Shown: positions 33,501-42,104 of the stretch, one piece after another
Layout of the letters: every line of letters begins with the position of its first letter
How positions within the stretch are numbered: the stretch's first letter is position 1
Source: Streptomyces sp. R21
GTDB lineage: Bacteria; Actinomycetota; Actinomycetes; Streptomycetales; Streptomycetaceae
Assembly: GCF_041051975.1 (NCBI RefSeq)
Contig: NZ_CP163435.1
Location: forward strand, 9,578,501-9,642,500
Reading direction: 5' to 3'
DNA length: 64,000 bases
Translations under genes and position numbers: made by a program
The notes under the pieces: generated by a model
Told to the model about the DNA's origin: nothing
Seen by the model: the letters and a program-made list of their open reading frames with translations, nothing else
The model's database searches: none

Positions 33501-33854
33501 ATGAAGCACTACCTGCTGAGCGTGATGCAGCCGGTCGGGGAGCCGCCCGCGCCCGAGGTCCTGGAAGAGATCATGCACAACCTCGACGTCTTCCACGCGG
33601 AACTGCGCGCAGCGGGCGCCTGGGTCTTCGCCGGAGGACTGCACGGACCGGAGACGGCTACCGTGCTCCGCGCGAACGACGGCGACGTGCTGATCACCGA
33701 CGGCCCCTACACCGAGAGCAAGGAGTACCTCGGCGGAATCTGCCTGATCAAGGCCCCCGACCTCGACGCCGCCCTCGAATGGGGCCGCAAGGCGACACTG
33801 GCGACCACCCTGCCGATCGAGGTGCGCCCGTTCATGGGCGAAGCCGAGGACTGA
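33501..33854 (+). CDS. YciI/DGPF family protein
   Basis: A 117-residue protein of the YCII-related (DGPF) family, with DGPYTESKEYLGG near residue 68. It begins MKHYLLSVMQPVGEPP behind a strong GAGGAGGACAG site. DGPF proteins are the characteristic partners of ECF42 sigma factors and are often sigma targets; their biochemical role is unknown. Its stop overlaps the sigma gene start (TGATG). Confidence 0.92.
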   Translation: MKHYLLSVMQPVGEPPAPEVLEEIMHNLDVFHAELRAAGAWVFAGGLHGPETATVLRANDGDVLITDGPYTESKEYLGGICLIKAPDLDAALEWGRKATLATTLPIEVRPFMGEAED

Positions 33855-35104
33855 TGACCGCGCACGCCGGTAACACCGAACACACGGGCGACCTCGGTCA
33901 TCCCGACAACGCCGCCATCGAGGCCGCCTTCCGTGCGGAGTACGGCCGTGCCGTGGCCGTACTCGTCCGCTTCCTCGGCGACATCGACCTCGCCGAGGAA
34001 GCGGTGCAGGACGCCTTCGCCACGGCCCTGCAGAAGTGGCCGGAGACCGGCGTGCCCCCGAGTCCGGCCGGCTGGATCATCACCACCGCCCGCAACCGGG
34101 CCATCGACCGGCTGCGCCGCGAGTCCACGCGCGAGGACCGGCACGCCCAGGCCGCCCGGCTGTACGCCCCCGACCCGCCCGCCGAGGAGGGCCCCGTGCG
34201 CGACGACCGGCTCCGCCTGATCTTCACCTGCTGCCACCCCGCGCTCGCACCCCAGGCCCAGGTCGCGCTCACCCTGCGCCTCCTCGGCGGGCTGACCACC
34301 CCGCAGATCGCCCGTGCCTTCCTGGTACCGGAAGCCACCATGGCCCAGCGCCTGGTCAGGGCCAAGGCCAAGATCCGCGATGCCCGCATCCCCTACCGCA
34401 TCCCGCGCGGCGCCGACCTCCCCGACCGCGTCAAGGGCGTGCTCGCCGTCGTCTACCTCATCTTCAACGAGGGCTACGGCGGCCGGGAGGATCTGTGCGC
34501 GGAGGCGCTGCGCCTCGGCCGTCTGCTGGCCGAACTGATGCCGGACGAACCCGAGGTCATCGGGCTGCTCGCGCTGATGCTCCTGGTCGAGGCCCGCCGC
34601 CCCGCGCGGTTCGCCCCGGACGGCGAGCTGATCACACTCTCCGACCAGGACCGCAGCAGGTGGGACGGCGCCCTGATCGCCGAAGGCCAGTCCCTGGTCC
34701 GCCGCTGCCTGCGCCGCAACCAGCCGGGCCCGTACCAGATCCAGGCCGCGATCAACGCGGTGCACAGCGACGCGCCGACCGCCGCGGCCACCGACTGGGG
34801 CCAGATCCTCCAGCTGTACGACCAGTTGAGCGCACTCACCCCGAGCCCGGTGGTCGCCCTCAACCGGGCCGTCGCCGTCGCCGAGGTCGAGGGAGCAGGC
34901 CAGGCGCTCGCCCTCGTCGACGCGCTGGACCTGGACGGCTACCCCGCCTTCCACGCCGTCCGGGCGGACCTGCTGCGCCGCCTCGACCGGCACACCGAGG
35001 CCGTACGGGCCTACGAGGCGGCCATCGCGCTCACCGAGAACCCGGCCGAGCGTGCCTACCTCGCACGCAGCCGGGAGTCGCTCGTCCGGCGAGCGCCGGG
35101 CTGA
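33854..35104 (+). CDS. ECF42-type RNA polymerase sigma factor
   Basis: A 416-residue sigma factor of the ECF42 group: sigma-2 region (about 20-95, DIDLAEEAVQDAFATALQKW), sigma-4 region (about 125-185, LTTPQIARAFLVPEATMAQRL) and a long C-terminal TPR-like extension (about 200-415) containing YLIFNEGYGG. ECF42 factors have no anti-sigma protein; the C-terminal domain is needed for activity. ATG 33854 overlaps the upstream DGPF gene stop. The context fits a stress- or metabolite-responsive autoregulated operon. Confidence 0.92.
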   Translation: MTAHAGNTEHTGDLGHPDNAAIEAAFRAEYGRAVAVLVRFLGDIDLAEEAVQDAFATALQKWPETGVPPSPAGWIITTARNRAIDRLRRESTREDRHAQAARLYAPDPPAEEGPVRDDRLRLIFTCCHPALAPQAQVALTLRLLGGLTTPQIARAFLVPEATMAQRLVRAKAKIRDARIPYRIPRGADLPDRVKGVLAVVYLIFNEGYGGREDLCAEALRLGRLLAELMPDEPEVIGLLALMLLVEARRPARFAPDGELITLSDQDRSRWDGALIAEGQSLVRRCLRRNQPGPYQIQAAINAVHSDAPTAAATDWGQILQLYDQLSALTPSPVVALNRAVAVAEVEGAGQALALVDALDLDGYPAFHAVRADLLRRLDRHTEAVRAYEAAIALTENPAERAYLARSRESLVRRAPG

Positions 35105-35144
35105 GCGCCCCCGCGGCTGCCGTATGGCCTGACGAGGCGTGGCC

Positions 35145-35840
35145 TCACACGCTCAACGCCTCGCGCACGGACCGCTCCGCCTCCTGCCCGCCCTCCCCGG
35201 AGGAGGTGACCCGTCCCGCCTCCAGGACGTAGTAGCGCTGCGCCGCCCGCATCGCGAAGCCGACGTGCTGTTCGACCAGCAGCACCGAGAGCCCGCCGCG
35301 GGCGGCCAGGGCGAGGATGGTCTCCTCGATCTCGGCCACCACCGAGGGCTGGATGCCCTCGGTCGGCTCGTCGAGCAGCAGGATCCGAGGCTCCGTCACC
35401 AACGCCCGGGCGATGGCGAGTTGCTGACGCTGGCCACCCGACAGCAGGCCCGCACGGCGTCCCGACAGGGTCCGCAGCGCCGGGAACAGGTCCAGGGCCT
35501 CGGCGATCGCCGCCCTGCCGCGCGGCCGCCCGTCCGCGACCAGTTGGAGGTTCTCCGCCGTCGTGAGATGGGGGAAGGCCTGCTGGCCCTGCGGGACGTA
35601 CGCCATGCCCCGGGCCACCCGCTCGTGGGGCTTGCGGCGGGTGATGTCCTCCCCGTCGAGGCGGATGGTCCCGCTCTCGGGGCTCAGCAGTCCGACAGCC
35701 GCCCGCAGCAGCGTGCTCTTGCCGGCACCGTTGTGCCCGAGCACCGCGGCGACACCATCACGCGGGACCTCCACGGAGACCCCGTGCAGGACCAGGCTGC
35801 GGTGATAGCCGACTCGTACGTTGTCGATCTCCAGCATCAT
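35145..35840 (-). CDS. urtE: Urea ABC transporter ATPase UrtE
   Basis: A 231-residue ABC ATPase. Walker A is GHNGAGKST, the signature LLSGGQRQQLAIARAL and Walker B ILLLDEPTEGIQPSVV. LivF-type ATPases of this length with the TEGIQPS motif are typical of urea transporters. It is the last gene of the leftward urt operon and begins 7 bp after urtD. ATG 35840 (alternative ATG 35837). Confidence 0.94.
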   Translation of the reverse strand: MMLEIDNVRVGYHRSLVLHGVSVEVPRDGVAAVLGHNGAGKSTLLRAAVGLLSPESGTIRLDGEDITRRKPHERVARGMAYVPQGQQAFPHLTTAENLQLVADGRPRGRAAIAEALDLFPALRTLSGRRAGLLSGGQRQQLAIARALVTEPRILLLDEPTEGIQPSVVAEIEETILALAARGGLSVLLVEQHVGFAMRAAQRYYVLEAGRVTSSGEGGQEAERSVREALSV

Positions 35841-35847
35841 GGCTGAC

Positions 35848-36636
35848 TCACGCCTCCTGTACGGCGGTTGGTTCGGCGAGCGCCTCGACGGCGTCCTCGG
35901 CGGCCGTGTGCCCGAGGTACACCTCCTGCACCTTCGGATCGGCTTGCACCTGCGCCACCGTGCCCTCGCTGAGCACCTTGCCCGCGTGCAGCACACTGAC
36001 GCTGCGCGCGAAGGACCGCATGAAGTCCATGTCGTGCTCGATGACGACGACGGTCCGCTCCTCGCTGATGCGCTGCAGCAGCTCGCCCGTCGCCTGCCGC
36101 TCGTCGTGGCTCATGCCTGCCACCGGTTCGTCGAGCAGCAGCAGCCGTACGTCCTGGACGAGCAGCATGCCGATCTCCAGCCACTGCTTCTGGCCGTGCG
36201 CGAGCGTTCCGGCCGGGCTGTCCGCGAGCTCGGTGAGCCCGACCGTCACCAGGGCCCGCGTCACCGGCTCCGGTACGCCCTTGCGGCGGCGCAGCATCGT
36301 CAGCATGCTCCGGCCGGCGCCCGCCGCGATGTCCAGGTTCTGAAGGACCGTCAACTCCTCGAAGACGGTGGCCGTCTGGAAGGTGCGGCCGATGCCCGAG
36401 CGGGCGATCCGGTGCACGCTGCGCCCGAGGATCTCCTCGTCGCCGAAGCGCACCGAACCGTCCGCCTTCACCAGACCGGTGACCGCGTCGACCAGGGTCG
36501 TCTTGCCCGCGCCGTTCGGCCCGATGAGGAACCGCAGATCGCCCGGCCGCACATCGAGGTCCACGCCGTCGACGGCGGTGAAACCGTCGAAGGACACCCG
36601 CAGTTGTCGTATCTCAAGACCCGCAAGCTCCGTCAT
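35848..36636 (-). CDS. urtD: Urea ABC transporter ATPase UrtD
   Basis: A 262-residue LivG-type ABC ATPase: Walker A GPNGAGKTT, Walker B LLLLDEPVAGM, with the degenerate signature LAHGQKQWLEIGMLL characteristic of UrtD. ATG 36636 overlaps the urtC stop by 4 bp (ATGA), so the genes are coupled. It energises urea import with UrtE. Confidence 0.95.
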   Translation of the reverse strand: MTELAGLEIRQLRVSFDGFTAVDGVDLDVRPGDLRFLIGPNGAGKTTLVDAVTGLVKADGSVRFGDEEILGRSVHRIARSGIGRTFQTATVFEELTVLQNLDIAAGAGRSMLTMLRRRKGVPEPVTRALVTVGLTELADSPAGTLAHGQKQWLEIGMLLVQDVRLLLLDEPVAGMSHDERQATGELLQRISEERTVVVIEHDMDFMRSFARSVSVLHAGKVLSEGTVAQVQADPKVQEVYLGHTAAEDAVEALAEPTAVQEA

Positions 36637-37781
36637 GCCACTTCCCCACCGAGTGCCTGGTTCGCCCTGCGCCGCCGGATGATCCCCGCCAGCGAGGCGA
36701 GTCCGCCGGGCAGGAACGCCAGGGCCACGACGAACAGCAGCCCTTGGAAGTAGGTCCAGGCCGCCGGGAACTCCTCGGACAGTGCCGTCTTGGCCCATGC
36801 GACGCCGACCGCGCCGAGCACCGCGCCCACCAGGCTCGCCCGGCCGCCGACCGCGGCGCCGATCACCAGCTCGATGGACGGCACGATCCCGATGAGGGCG
36901 GGGGAGATGATGCCGACCACGGGCACGAACAGGGCGCCCGCGAGACCGGCCATGCCGGCGGCCACGACGTACGCGACGAGCTTCACGTTCGCCGGGTTGT
37001 ACCCGAGGAAGCGCACCCGCTCCTCCGAGTCCCGTACGGCGACCAGGAGTTCGCCGTACCGGCTGTGGATGAGCTGGCGGGCCGACGCGATGAGGAGCAG
37101 CAGGACCGCGGCGATGATGAAGTACACCATCCGCTGGTTGACCGGATCGTCGAGGTCGTAGCCGAAGAAGCCCTGGATGTCGGTGAGTCCGTTGGTGCCG
37201 CCGGTGGTGGCCTGCTGGCCGATCAGCCAGATCGAGAAGGCCGCGGCGAGCGCCTGGCTGAGGATCGCGAAGTACGCGCCCTTGACCCGCCGCCGGAAGA
37301 TGAACGACCCGAGGATCGCGGCGACGGCCATCGGTAGCAGCACGGTCGCCGCGAGCGCGAAGACCGGGTTCCCGAACGGCCGCCACCACCACGGGAGTTC
37401 AGTGGCCGTGCCATACAGCTGCATGAAGTCCGGTAGGTTGCCCGGCCCCGCGTCCGCGATCTTCAGATGCATCGCCATGGCGTAGCCGCCGAGCCCGAAG
37501 AACACGCCCTGCCCAAGTGTGAGCAGCCCGCCGCGCCCCCAGGCGAGGCAGATGCCGACGGCGACCATCGCGGTGCACAGGTACTTCGCGAGCAGTCCGA
37601 GCCGGAAGTCGGAGAGCGCGAGCGGGGCCACGGCGAAAAGGACCACCGCGGCAGCGGCGAAGCCAACGGCGGCGCGCGCCGGGCGTCCGGCGCCCCACAG
37701 GCCCTTGAAACCGGTGGGTTGTTTCGCCTCGGTGGCGGTCTCGGCCTTCGTGGCCGCCGAGTCCGTGGTCGTGGTGGTCAT
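36633..37781 (-). CDS. urtC: Urea ABC transporter permease UrtC
   Basis: A 382-residue LivM-type membrane permease, about ten hydrophobic helices, with conserved WGRGGLLTLGQGVFFGLGGYA and TGGTNGLTDIQGFFGYDL. The N-terminus is Thr-rich. ATG 37781 overlaps the urtB stop by 4 bp (ATGA). It forms the membrane channel with UrtB. Confidence 0.95.
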   Translation of the reverse strand: MTTTTTDSAATKAETATEAKQPTGFKGLWGAGRPARAAVGFAAAAVVLFAVAPLALSDFRLGLLAKYLCTAMVAVGICLAWGRGGLLTLGQGVFFGLGGYAMAMHLKIADAGPGNLPDFMQLYGTATELPWWWRPFGNPVFALAATVLLPMAVAAILGSFIFRRRVKGAYFAILSQALAAAFSIWLIGQQATTGGTNGLTDIQGFFGYDLDDPVNQRMVYFIIAAVLLLLIASARQLIHSRYGELLVAVRDSEERVRFLGYNPANVKLVAYVVAAGMAGLAGALFVPVVGIISPALIGIVPSIELVIGAAVGGRASLVGAVLGAVGVAWAKTALSEEFPAAWTYFQGLLFVVALAFLPGGLASLAGIIRRRRANQALGGEVA

Positions 37782-38674
37782 ACGAGACTCCTGGTGCGCA
37801 GCGTGTACAGCCCCTGCGGCCGCCACTGGAGGAACGCGACGATGGCCACGAGGACCAGCACCTTCGCGACGCTGACGGTGGTGGAGTACTCCAGGACGGA
37901 CTGCAGCACCCCGAGCACGAAGGCGACGATCACGCTGCCCTTGAGCTGGCCGATGCCGCCGACCACGATCACCAGGAAGGCGTCGATGATGACGTTGGTG
38001 CCCATCGTGGGCCCGATCGGGCCGACCAGCGTCAGCGCGACCCCGGCGACTCCCGCGAGCCCGGAGCCGATGAAGAACGCGGTGCGGTCCACCCGGCCGG
38101 TCGAGATGCCCGACACCTCGGCCAGGTCCCGGTTCTGCACGACGGCACGGATCCGCCGCCCGAGCGGGGTCAGCCGCAGCGTCAGCGACAGCGCGACGAC
38201 CGCCGCGATCGCCAACCCCAGAATGAACAGGCGGCTGTTGGCGAAGGTCAGCGGATCGTCACCGCCGAGGACCGTGATGTGCCCGGTGAGCACGTCGGGC
38301 GCGCGGGTCTGCACGTTGGGCGCGCCGAAGATGTCACGGGCGAGCTGCTGGAGCATCAGTGAGACACCCCAGGTGACGAGCAGGGTGTCCAGGGGCCGGA
38401 GATACAGGCGGCGGATGAGCAGCCACTCCAGCAGCGCGCCGAGCGCCCCCGACACCAGGAAGGCGACGGGCAGCGCGACGAGCATCGACAGGCCCGCGCT
38501 GGTGATGGACTTCTGCAGGACGTACGTGGTGTAGGCGCCGGCCATGATGAACTCGCCGTGGGCCATGTTGATGACGTTCATCTGGCCGAAGGTGAGCGAG
38601 AGGCCCAGCGCGATGAGCAGCAGGACGGCACCGATGCTGATGCCGGTGAAGGTCTGACCGAGGATCACGGTCAT
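37778..38674 (-). CDS. urtB: Urea ABC transporter permease UrtB
   Basis: A 298-residue LivH-type permease with about eight hydrophobic segments. FGQMNVINMAHGEFIMAGAY marks the UrtB/LivH family. ATG 38674 has GGAG about 9 nt upstream. It is 62 bp downstream of urtA; a stem-loop may lie between them, but I do not see a strong one. Confidence 0.95.
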   Translation of the reverse strand: MTVILGQTFTGISIGAVLLLIALGLSLTFGQMNVINMAHGEFIMAGAYTTYVLQKSITSAGLSMLVALPVAFLVSGALGALLEWLLIRRLYLRPLDTLLVTWGVSLMLQQLARDIFGAPNVQTRAPDVLTGHITVLGGDDPLTFANSRLFILGLAIAAVVALSLTLRLTPLGRRIRAVVQNRDLAEVSGISTGRVDRTAFFIGSGLAGVAGVALTLVGPIGPTMGTNVIIDAFLVIVVGGIGQLKGSVIVAFVLGVLQSVLEYSTTVSVAKVLVLVAIVAFLQWRPQGLYTLRTRSLV

Positions 38675-38736
38675 GCGGCGGCTCCGGGGAGGCGGGACGC
38701 GGGGACCCGGTGTGTGGGGTCCCCGCGCGCGGTCGG

Positions 38737-39993
38737 TCAGGAGAGGCCGGAGGCCCAGGAGTAGCCCTTCAGGAACGGGTCCGGCTTGATCGGCTTGCCG
38801 GAGTCCCAGACCTGTTTGATGAGCCCGTCGGTGCCGATCTTTCCGATGCGGGCGGTCTTGTAGATGTGCTGGCTCGCGCCGTCGACGGTGACCTTGCCCT
38901 CGGGGGCGTCGAAGGTGATGCCGTCGGAGGCCGCCTTGACCTTCTCCGGGTCGAACGACTTCGCCTTCTCGACCATCGCCTTCCACAGGTAGACCGAGGT
39001 GTACGCGGCCTCCATCGGGTCACTGGTCGGCTTGCTCTGGCCGTACTTGGCCTTGTACGCCTTCACGAACTTGGTGTTCGCCGCACCCGCGGTGGTCTGG
39101 TAGTAGTTCCAGGCCGTCAACTGGCCCGCCAGGTACTGCGATCCGATCGACTTGACCTCTTCCTCGGCGATGGACACCGAGACCACCGGCATGCTCGTGG
39201 CGGTCAGGCCCGCGGACTTGTACTCCTTGAAGAAGGCCACGTTCGAGTCGCCGTTGAGGGTGTTGAAGACGGCGTCCGCCTTGGAGGCCTTCACCTTGTT
39301 GGCGATGGTGCTGAACTCGGTGGAGCCCAGCGGCGCGTAGTCCTCGCCGAGCACCTTCATGCCGTTGGCCTTCGCGTACGCCCTGATCTCCTTGTTGGCG
39401 GTGCGCGGGAAGACGTAGTCGCTGCCGACCAGGTAGATCTTCTTCTTGCCCTGGCTCTTGAGGTAGTCGAGCGCGGGGATGATCTGCTGGTTGGTGGTCG
39501 CGCCCGTGTAGAAGATGTACGGGGACTCCTCAAGTCCCTCGTACTGCACGGGATAGAACAGCAGTGACTTGTTCTTCTCGAAGACGGGCTTGACGGCCTT
39601 GCGGCTCGCGGAGGTCCAGCATCCGAAGGTGGCCGCGACCCGGTCCTCCTTGATCAGCTTGCTCGCCTTCTCGGCGAAGGTCGGCCAGTCGGAGGCGCCG
39701 TCCTCGCTGATCGGCTGGATCTTCTTGCCGAGCACGCCGCCGGAGGCGTTGATCTCCTCGATCGCCAGCTTCAGCGAGTCGCGTACGGTCACCTCGCTGA
39801 TCGCCATCGTGCCGGACAGCGAGTTGAGCAGTCCGACCTTGACGGTGTCGCCGCTGGTGTCGGCCTTGGCGGCCTTGTCGGACGTACCGCCCGCATCGGT
39901 CTTGGCGCCACACGCGGAGAGCACGAGCGCGGCGGCGAGCGCCGCCGCGCCGGCCATCACCCGGCGCCGGGAATTGCTGGGAACGCTGGACAA
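38737..39993 (-). CDS. urtA: Urea-binding lipoprotein UrtA
   Basis: A 418-residue type-I periplasmic-binding protein with an N-terminal lipobox LSAC (Cys 28). The body shows the UrtA signature: VKVGLLNSLSGTMAISE, IEEINASGGVLGKKI and LLFYPVQYEGLE. It captures urea (or short amides) outside the cell. The predicted start is TTG at 39993, with AGGGGG 6 nt upstream; an internal ATG at residue 13 would cut the signal peptide. A perfect hairpin sits just upstream of the ribosome site. The urt operon has a GlnR-like box upstream. No urease gene is in the window. Confidence 0.93.
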   Translation of the reverse strand: MSSVPSNSRRRVMAGAAALAAALVLSACGAKTDAGGTSDKAAKADTSGDTVKVGLLNSLSGTMAISEVTVRDSLKLAIEEINASGGVLGKKIQPISEDGASDWPTFAEKASKLIKEDRVAATFGCWTSASRKAVKPVFEKNKSLLFYPVQYEGLEESPYIFYTGATTNQQIIPALDYLKSQGKKKIYLVGSDYVFPRTANKEIRAYAKANGMKVLGEDYAPLGSTEFSTIANKVKASKADAVFNTLNGDSNVAFFKEYKSAGLTATSMPVVSVSIAEEEVKSIGSQYLAGQLTAWNYYQTTAGAANTKFVKAYKAKYGQSKPTSDPMEAAYTSVYLWKAMVEKAKSFDPEKVKAASDGITFDAPEGKVTVDGASQHIYKTARIGKIGTDGLIKQVWDSGKPIKPDPFLKGYSWASGLS

Positions 39994-40004
39994 AAGAACC
40001 CCCT

Positions 40005-40021
40005 TGTCCCGTAACGGGACA
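40005..40021 (-). other. Hairpin adjoining the urtA ribosome site
   Basis: TGTCCCG-TAA-CGGGACA (7-bp perfect arms) is in the urtA leader, ending where AAGGGGG begins. It could affect mRNA stability or translation of urtA. Confidence 0.4.
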
Positions 40022-40144
40022 GCTGAGATGCCGGAGAAGGAAGAATCAGCCCTTCAGGGGTGGCGTGGGTGTGCGACTGTCCAGCTTTCCGCTGATGGTG
40101 TACCGGCTGGTTCCTGAAGTGCGGTCACAGCCTCAAGTCGCCTT

Positions 40145-40171
40145 GTTTCCATGGCGTTTCGCGTTACTTTC
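40145..40171 (-). promoter_or_regulatory. GlnR-like box upstream of urtA
   Basis: Reading on the minus strand, GAAAG-n6-GAAAC-n6-GAAAC: three half-sites exactly 11 bp apart (40145, 40156 and 40167 on the plus strand). The 11-bp spacing and the GAAAC core match GlnR a/b half-sites known in Streptomyces. Between the terminator of the gene upstream and urtA (start 39993) this is the only recognisable regulatory motif, so nitrogen control by GlnR is likely. Confidence 0.6.
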
Positions 40172-40203
40172 CCGGCTGTATCTTCCGGCTCTCTCCGGGA
40201 AAC

Positions 40204-40257
40204 AAAAAATGCCCGGGGCGGAATTCGGCACATGAATTCACAGATCGCCCGAGGCAT
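40204..40257 (-). terminator. Intrinsic terminator of the AmiC-like gene
   Basis: On the minus strand, ATGCCTCGGGCG (40257-40246) pairs with CGCCCCGGGCAT (40220-40209), with one wobble and one mismatch, and is followed by six T (A-run 40204-40209). An inner GAATTC pair extends the stem. It isolates the gene at 40304 from urtA. Confidence 0.75.
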
Positions 40258-40303
40258 TCTAATTACTTCCTGTGGGAAGTATCTTCGCGTTCGCATGAGC
40301 CTG

Positions 40304-41416
40304 TCAAGGGCGGGAGTCGTGAAGGTCGAGCTGGGCGACCACGTCGAACTCCACCCCGTCCGCCCGCGCCAGGTAGATCCGCTGGCGCACATGGCTGCCG
40401 CGCAGGTGGAGCAGGCCCCGTGGCCCCTCGTACGACACGGAGTCGGCCGCCGCACCGATCGCCGACACATCCAGCGTCCCCGCCCGGTCGATGAGCGCGG
40501 CCAGCAACAGCACACCCTCGTAACAGGATTCGCCGAGACTGCCGAGGGCGGGTGCGTCGACGCCGAATCTCCCCGCGTACTGACCGTGGAAGTCGAGGGT
40601 GTCCTGATTGGCCAGCGACGAGAAGAACCCCGCGGTGCTGTAGAGGTCCACGGTGGTCGTCGGGCCGCTGGCCATCAGCATGTTCTCGTCCATGAGGGTG
40701 CTCAGCCGCAGACACCGCTCATCGAGTCCGGCCGCGGCGAACGCCCGGTTGAAGCGCACCGCGTCGCTGCCCACCAGCAGCATCAGCACGCCGTCCGCCT
40801 CCGACCGCTCGATACGCCGTAGCACGGGATCGAAGTCGTGGGTGCCCAGCGGGAGATAGACCTCCCCCTGGACGCCGCCGCCGGACTCGCGCGCGTAGAG
40901 GTGCGCCGCCCGCGCCGTACGCCGGGGCCAGACATAGTCGTTGCCGACGACGAACCAACGGCGCACCCCCCGCTCATGCGCCAACAGGCCCATGGCGGGC
41001 CGTAGTTGGTCACGCGGCGTCTCGCTGGTGAGGAACACGCCCGCGGTGCCCTCGCCACCCTCGTACAGCGCGGTGTAGACGTACGGCACCCGATGGGCGA
41101 TCCTCGGCGCCAGTGCCTGCCGCACCGAGGAGATGTGCCAGCCCGTGACGCCCTGCACCACGCCCAGATCGACGAGCGCCTCGACGTGGTCGGCGATCTC
41201 ACGCGGTGCCCCGCCACCGTCGACCGGCAGCAGGCGCAGCTCCTTGCCGAGGACCCCGCCCGCCCGGTTGACCTCCTCCGCGGCAAGCTGCGCGCACAGT
41301 TCACAGGTGGGTCCGAAGATCCCCGCCGATCCCTGCAACGGAAACACGAGCGCCACGCTGAGCACGGAGTCGTCGGCCGTGAACCAGTCGGGCGGAGGAG
41401 GATCGTGCCGGAACAT
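40304..41416 (-). CDS. AmiC-like cytoplasmic ligand-binding protein
   Basis: A 370-residue type-I periplasmic-binding fold protein without signal peptide or lipobox, related to UrtA and to AmiC of Pseudomonas. Signature parts are VALVFPLQGSAGIFGP, AAEEVNRAGGVLGKEL and FVVGNDYVWPRRT. Such proteins sense amides or urea in the cytoplasm and control antiterminators or regulators. ATG 41416 has a weak ribosome site. It is divergent from a MarR gene and ends in a clear terminator before urtA. An AmiR-like partner is not visible. Confidence 0.75.
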   Translation of the reverse strand: MFRHDPPPPDWFTADDSVLSVALVFPLQGSAGIFGPTCELCAQLAAEEVNRAGGVLGKELRLLPVDGGGAPREIADHVEALVDLGVVQGVTGWHISSVRQALAPRIAHRVPYVYTALYEGGEGTAGVFLTSETPRDQLRPAMGLLAHERGVRRWFVVGNDYVWPRRTARAAHLYARESGGGVQGEVYLPLGTHDFDPVLRRIERSEADGVLMLLVGSDAVRFNRAFAAAGLDERCLRLSTLMDENMLMASGPTTTVDLYSTAGFFSSLANQDTLDFHGQYAGRFGVDAPALGSLGESCYEGVLLLAALIDRAGTLDVSAIGAAADSVSYEGPRGLLHLRGSHVRQRIYLARADGVEFDVVAQLDLHDSRP

Positions 41417-41494
41417 GCCGTCATGATTTCGGGTCCGCCGGGTGAACTCCAGTCCGTCTCATACGATGTACGCACCCCGTGACCAAGGAGCACG

Positions 41495-41941
41495 ATGACC
41501 ACCCGATCTCCGCGCCGGCCGCAGGACCTGATGCAGCTCCTGACGCGGGCCGAGCGGCTGGCCGCGCGCCGCCAGCAGAGCGTCCTCGACGAGGAAGGCT
41601 GCTCGCTGGACGCCTGGCGGGTGCTCGCCCTGCTCTCCGACGGCGAGGGCCACCACATGACGGCGGTCGCCGAAGCCGTCTTCCTGCCGCCGGCGACGCT
41701 GACCAAGCTGGTCGACCACCTCGTGGACCAGAACCTCGTGCACCGGCGCGTCGACCCCCTCGACCGGCGTCGCATCCTCGCCCACCTCACCCCGCGCGGG
41801 CAGACGTACTGGCGACGCCTCGACCGCGAGATCCGGGCGCAGTGGCCGGTGCTGAACGACGGCGACGACGAGCTGCTGCGGGCCCTGCTGGACCGTCTGG
41901 TGGACACGCTCGACGGGTCGCCCGCGCAGTCGTCCCTCTGA
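41495..41941 (+). CDS. MarR-family transcriptional regulator
   Basis: A 148-residue winged-HTH regulator with MTAVAEAVFLPPATLTKLVD and the wing segment VDPLDRRRILAHLTPRG. ATG 41495 follows AAGGAG at ideal distance. It shares a 78-bp region with the divergent AmiC-like gene and stands 163 bp upstream of an aldehyde dehydrogenase gene. It may control either or both. Confidence 0.88.
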   Translation: MTTRSPRRPQDLMQLLTRAERLAARRQQSVLDEEGCSLDAWRVLALLSDGEGHHMTAVAEAVFLPPATLTKLVDHLVDQNLVHRRVDPLDRRRILAHLTPRGQTYWRRLDREIRAQWPVLNDGDDELLRALLDRLVDTLDGSPAQSSL

Positions 41942-41974
41942 GACCGGCCGGTAGCGGAAAGTAATGTCCGTGTA

Positions 41975-41991
41975 CCCGGAATTTATCCGGG
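41975..41991. other. Hairpin after the MarR gene
   Basis: CCCGGA-ATTTA-TCCGGG is a perfect 6-bp-arm hairpin 34 bp downstream of the MarR stop. It may be a weak terminator or an operator for the next gene. Confidence 0.35.
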
Positions 41992-42015
41992 CGCATGAAA
42001 GGTTGGCATTTACAT

Positions 42016-42056
42016 CGAGCTACGGCTCCCTGTGATGACAACGAGCTCCGGCTCCC
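42016..42056. repeat. Direct repeat CGAGCTMCGGCTCCC x2 upstream of ALDH
   Basis: CGAGCTACGGCTCCC (42016-42030) and CGAGCTCCGGCTCCC (42042-42056) differ at one of 15 positions and start 26 bp apart, 49 bp ahead of the aldehyde dehydrogenase GTG. Each has GAGC/GCTC inner symmetry, so they may be operator copies for the adjacent MarR protein. Confidence 0.45.
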
Positions 42057-42104
42057 GACGACCGCCAGCGGATCACCCGGTCCGCGATCCAGCAGCGAGG
42101 CACC

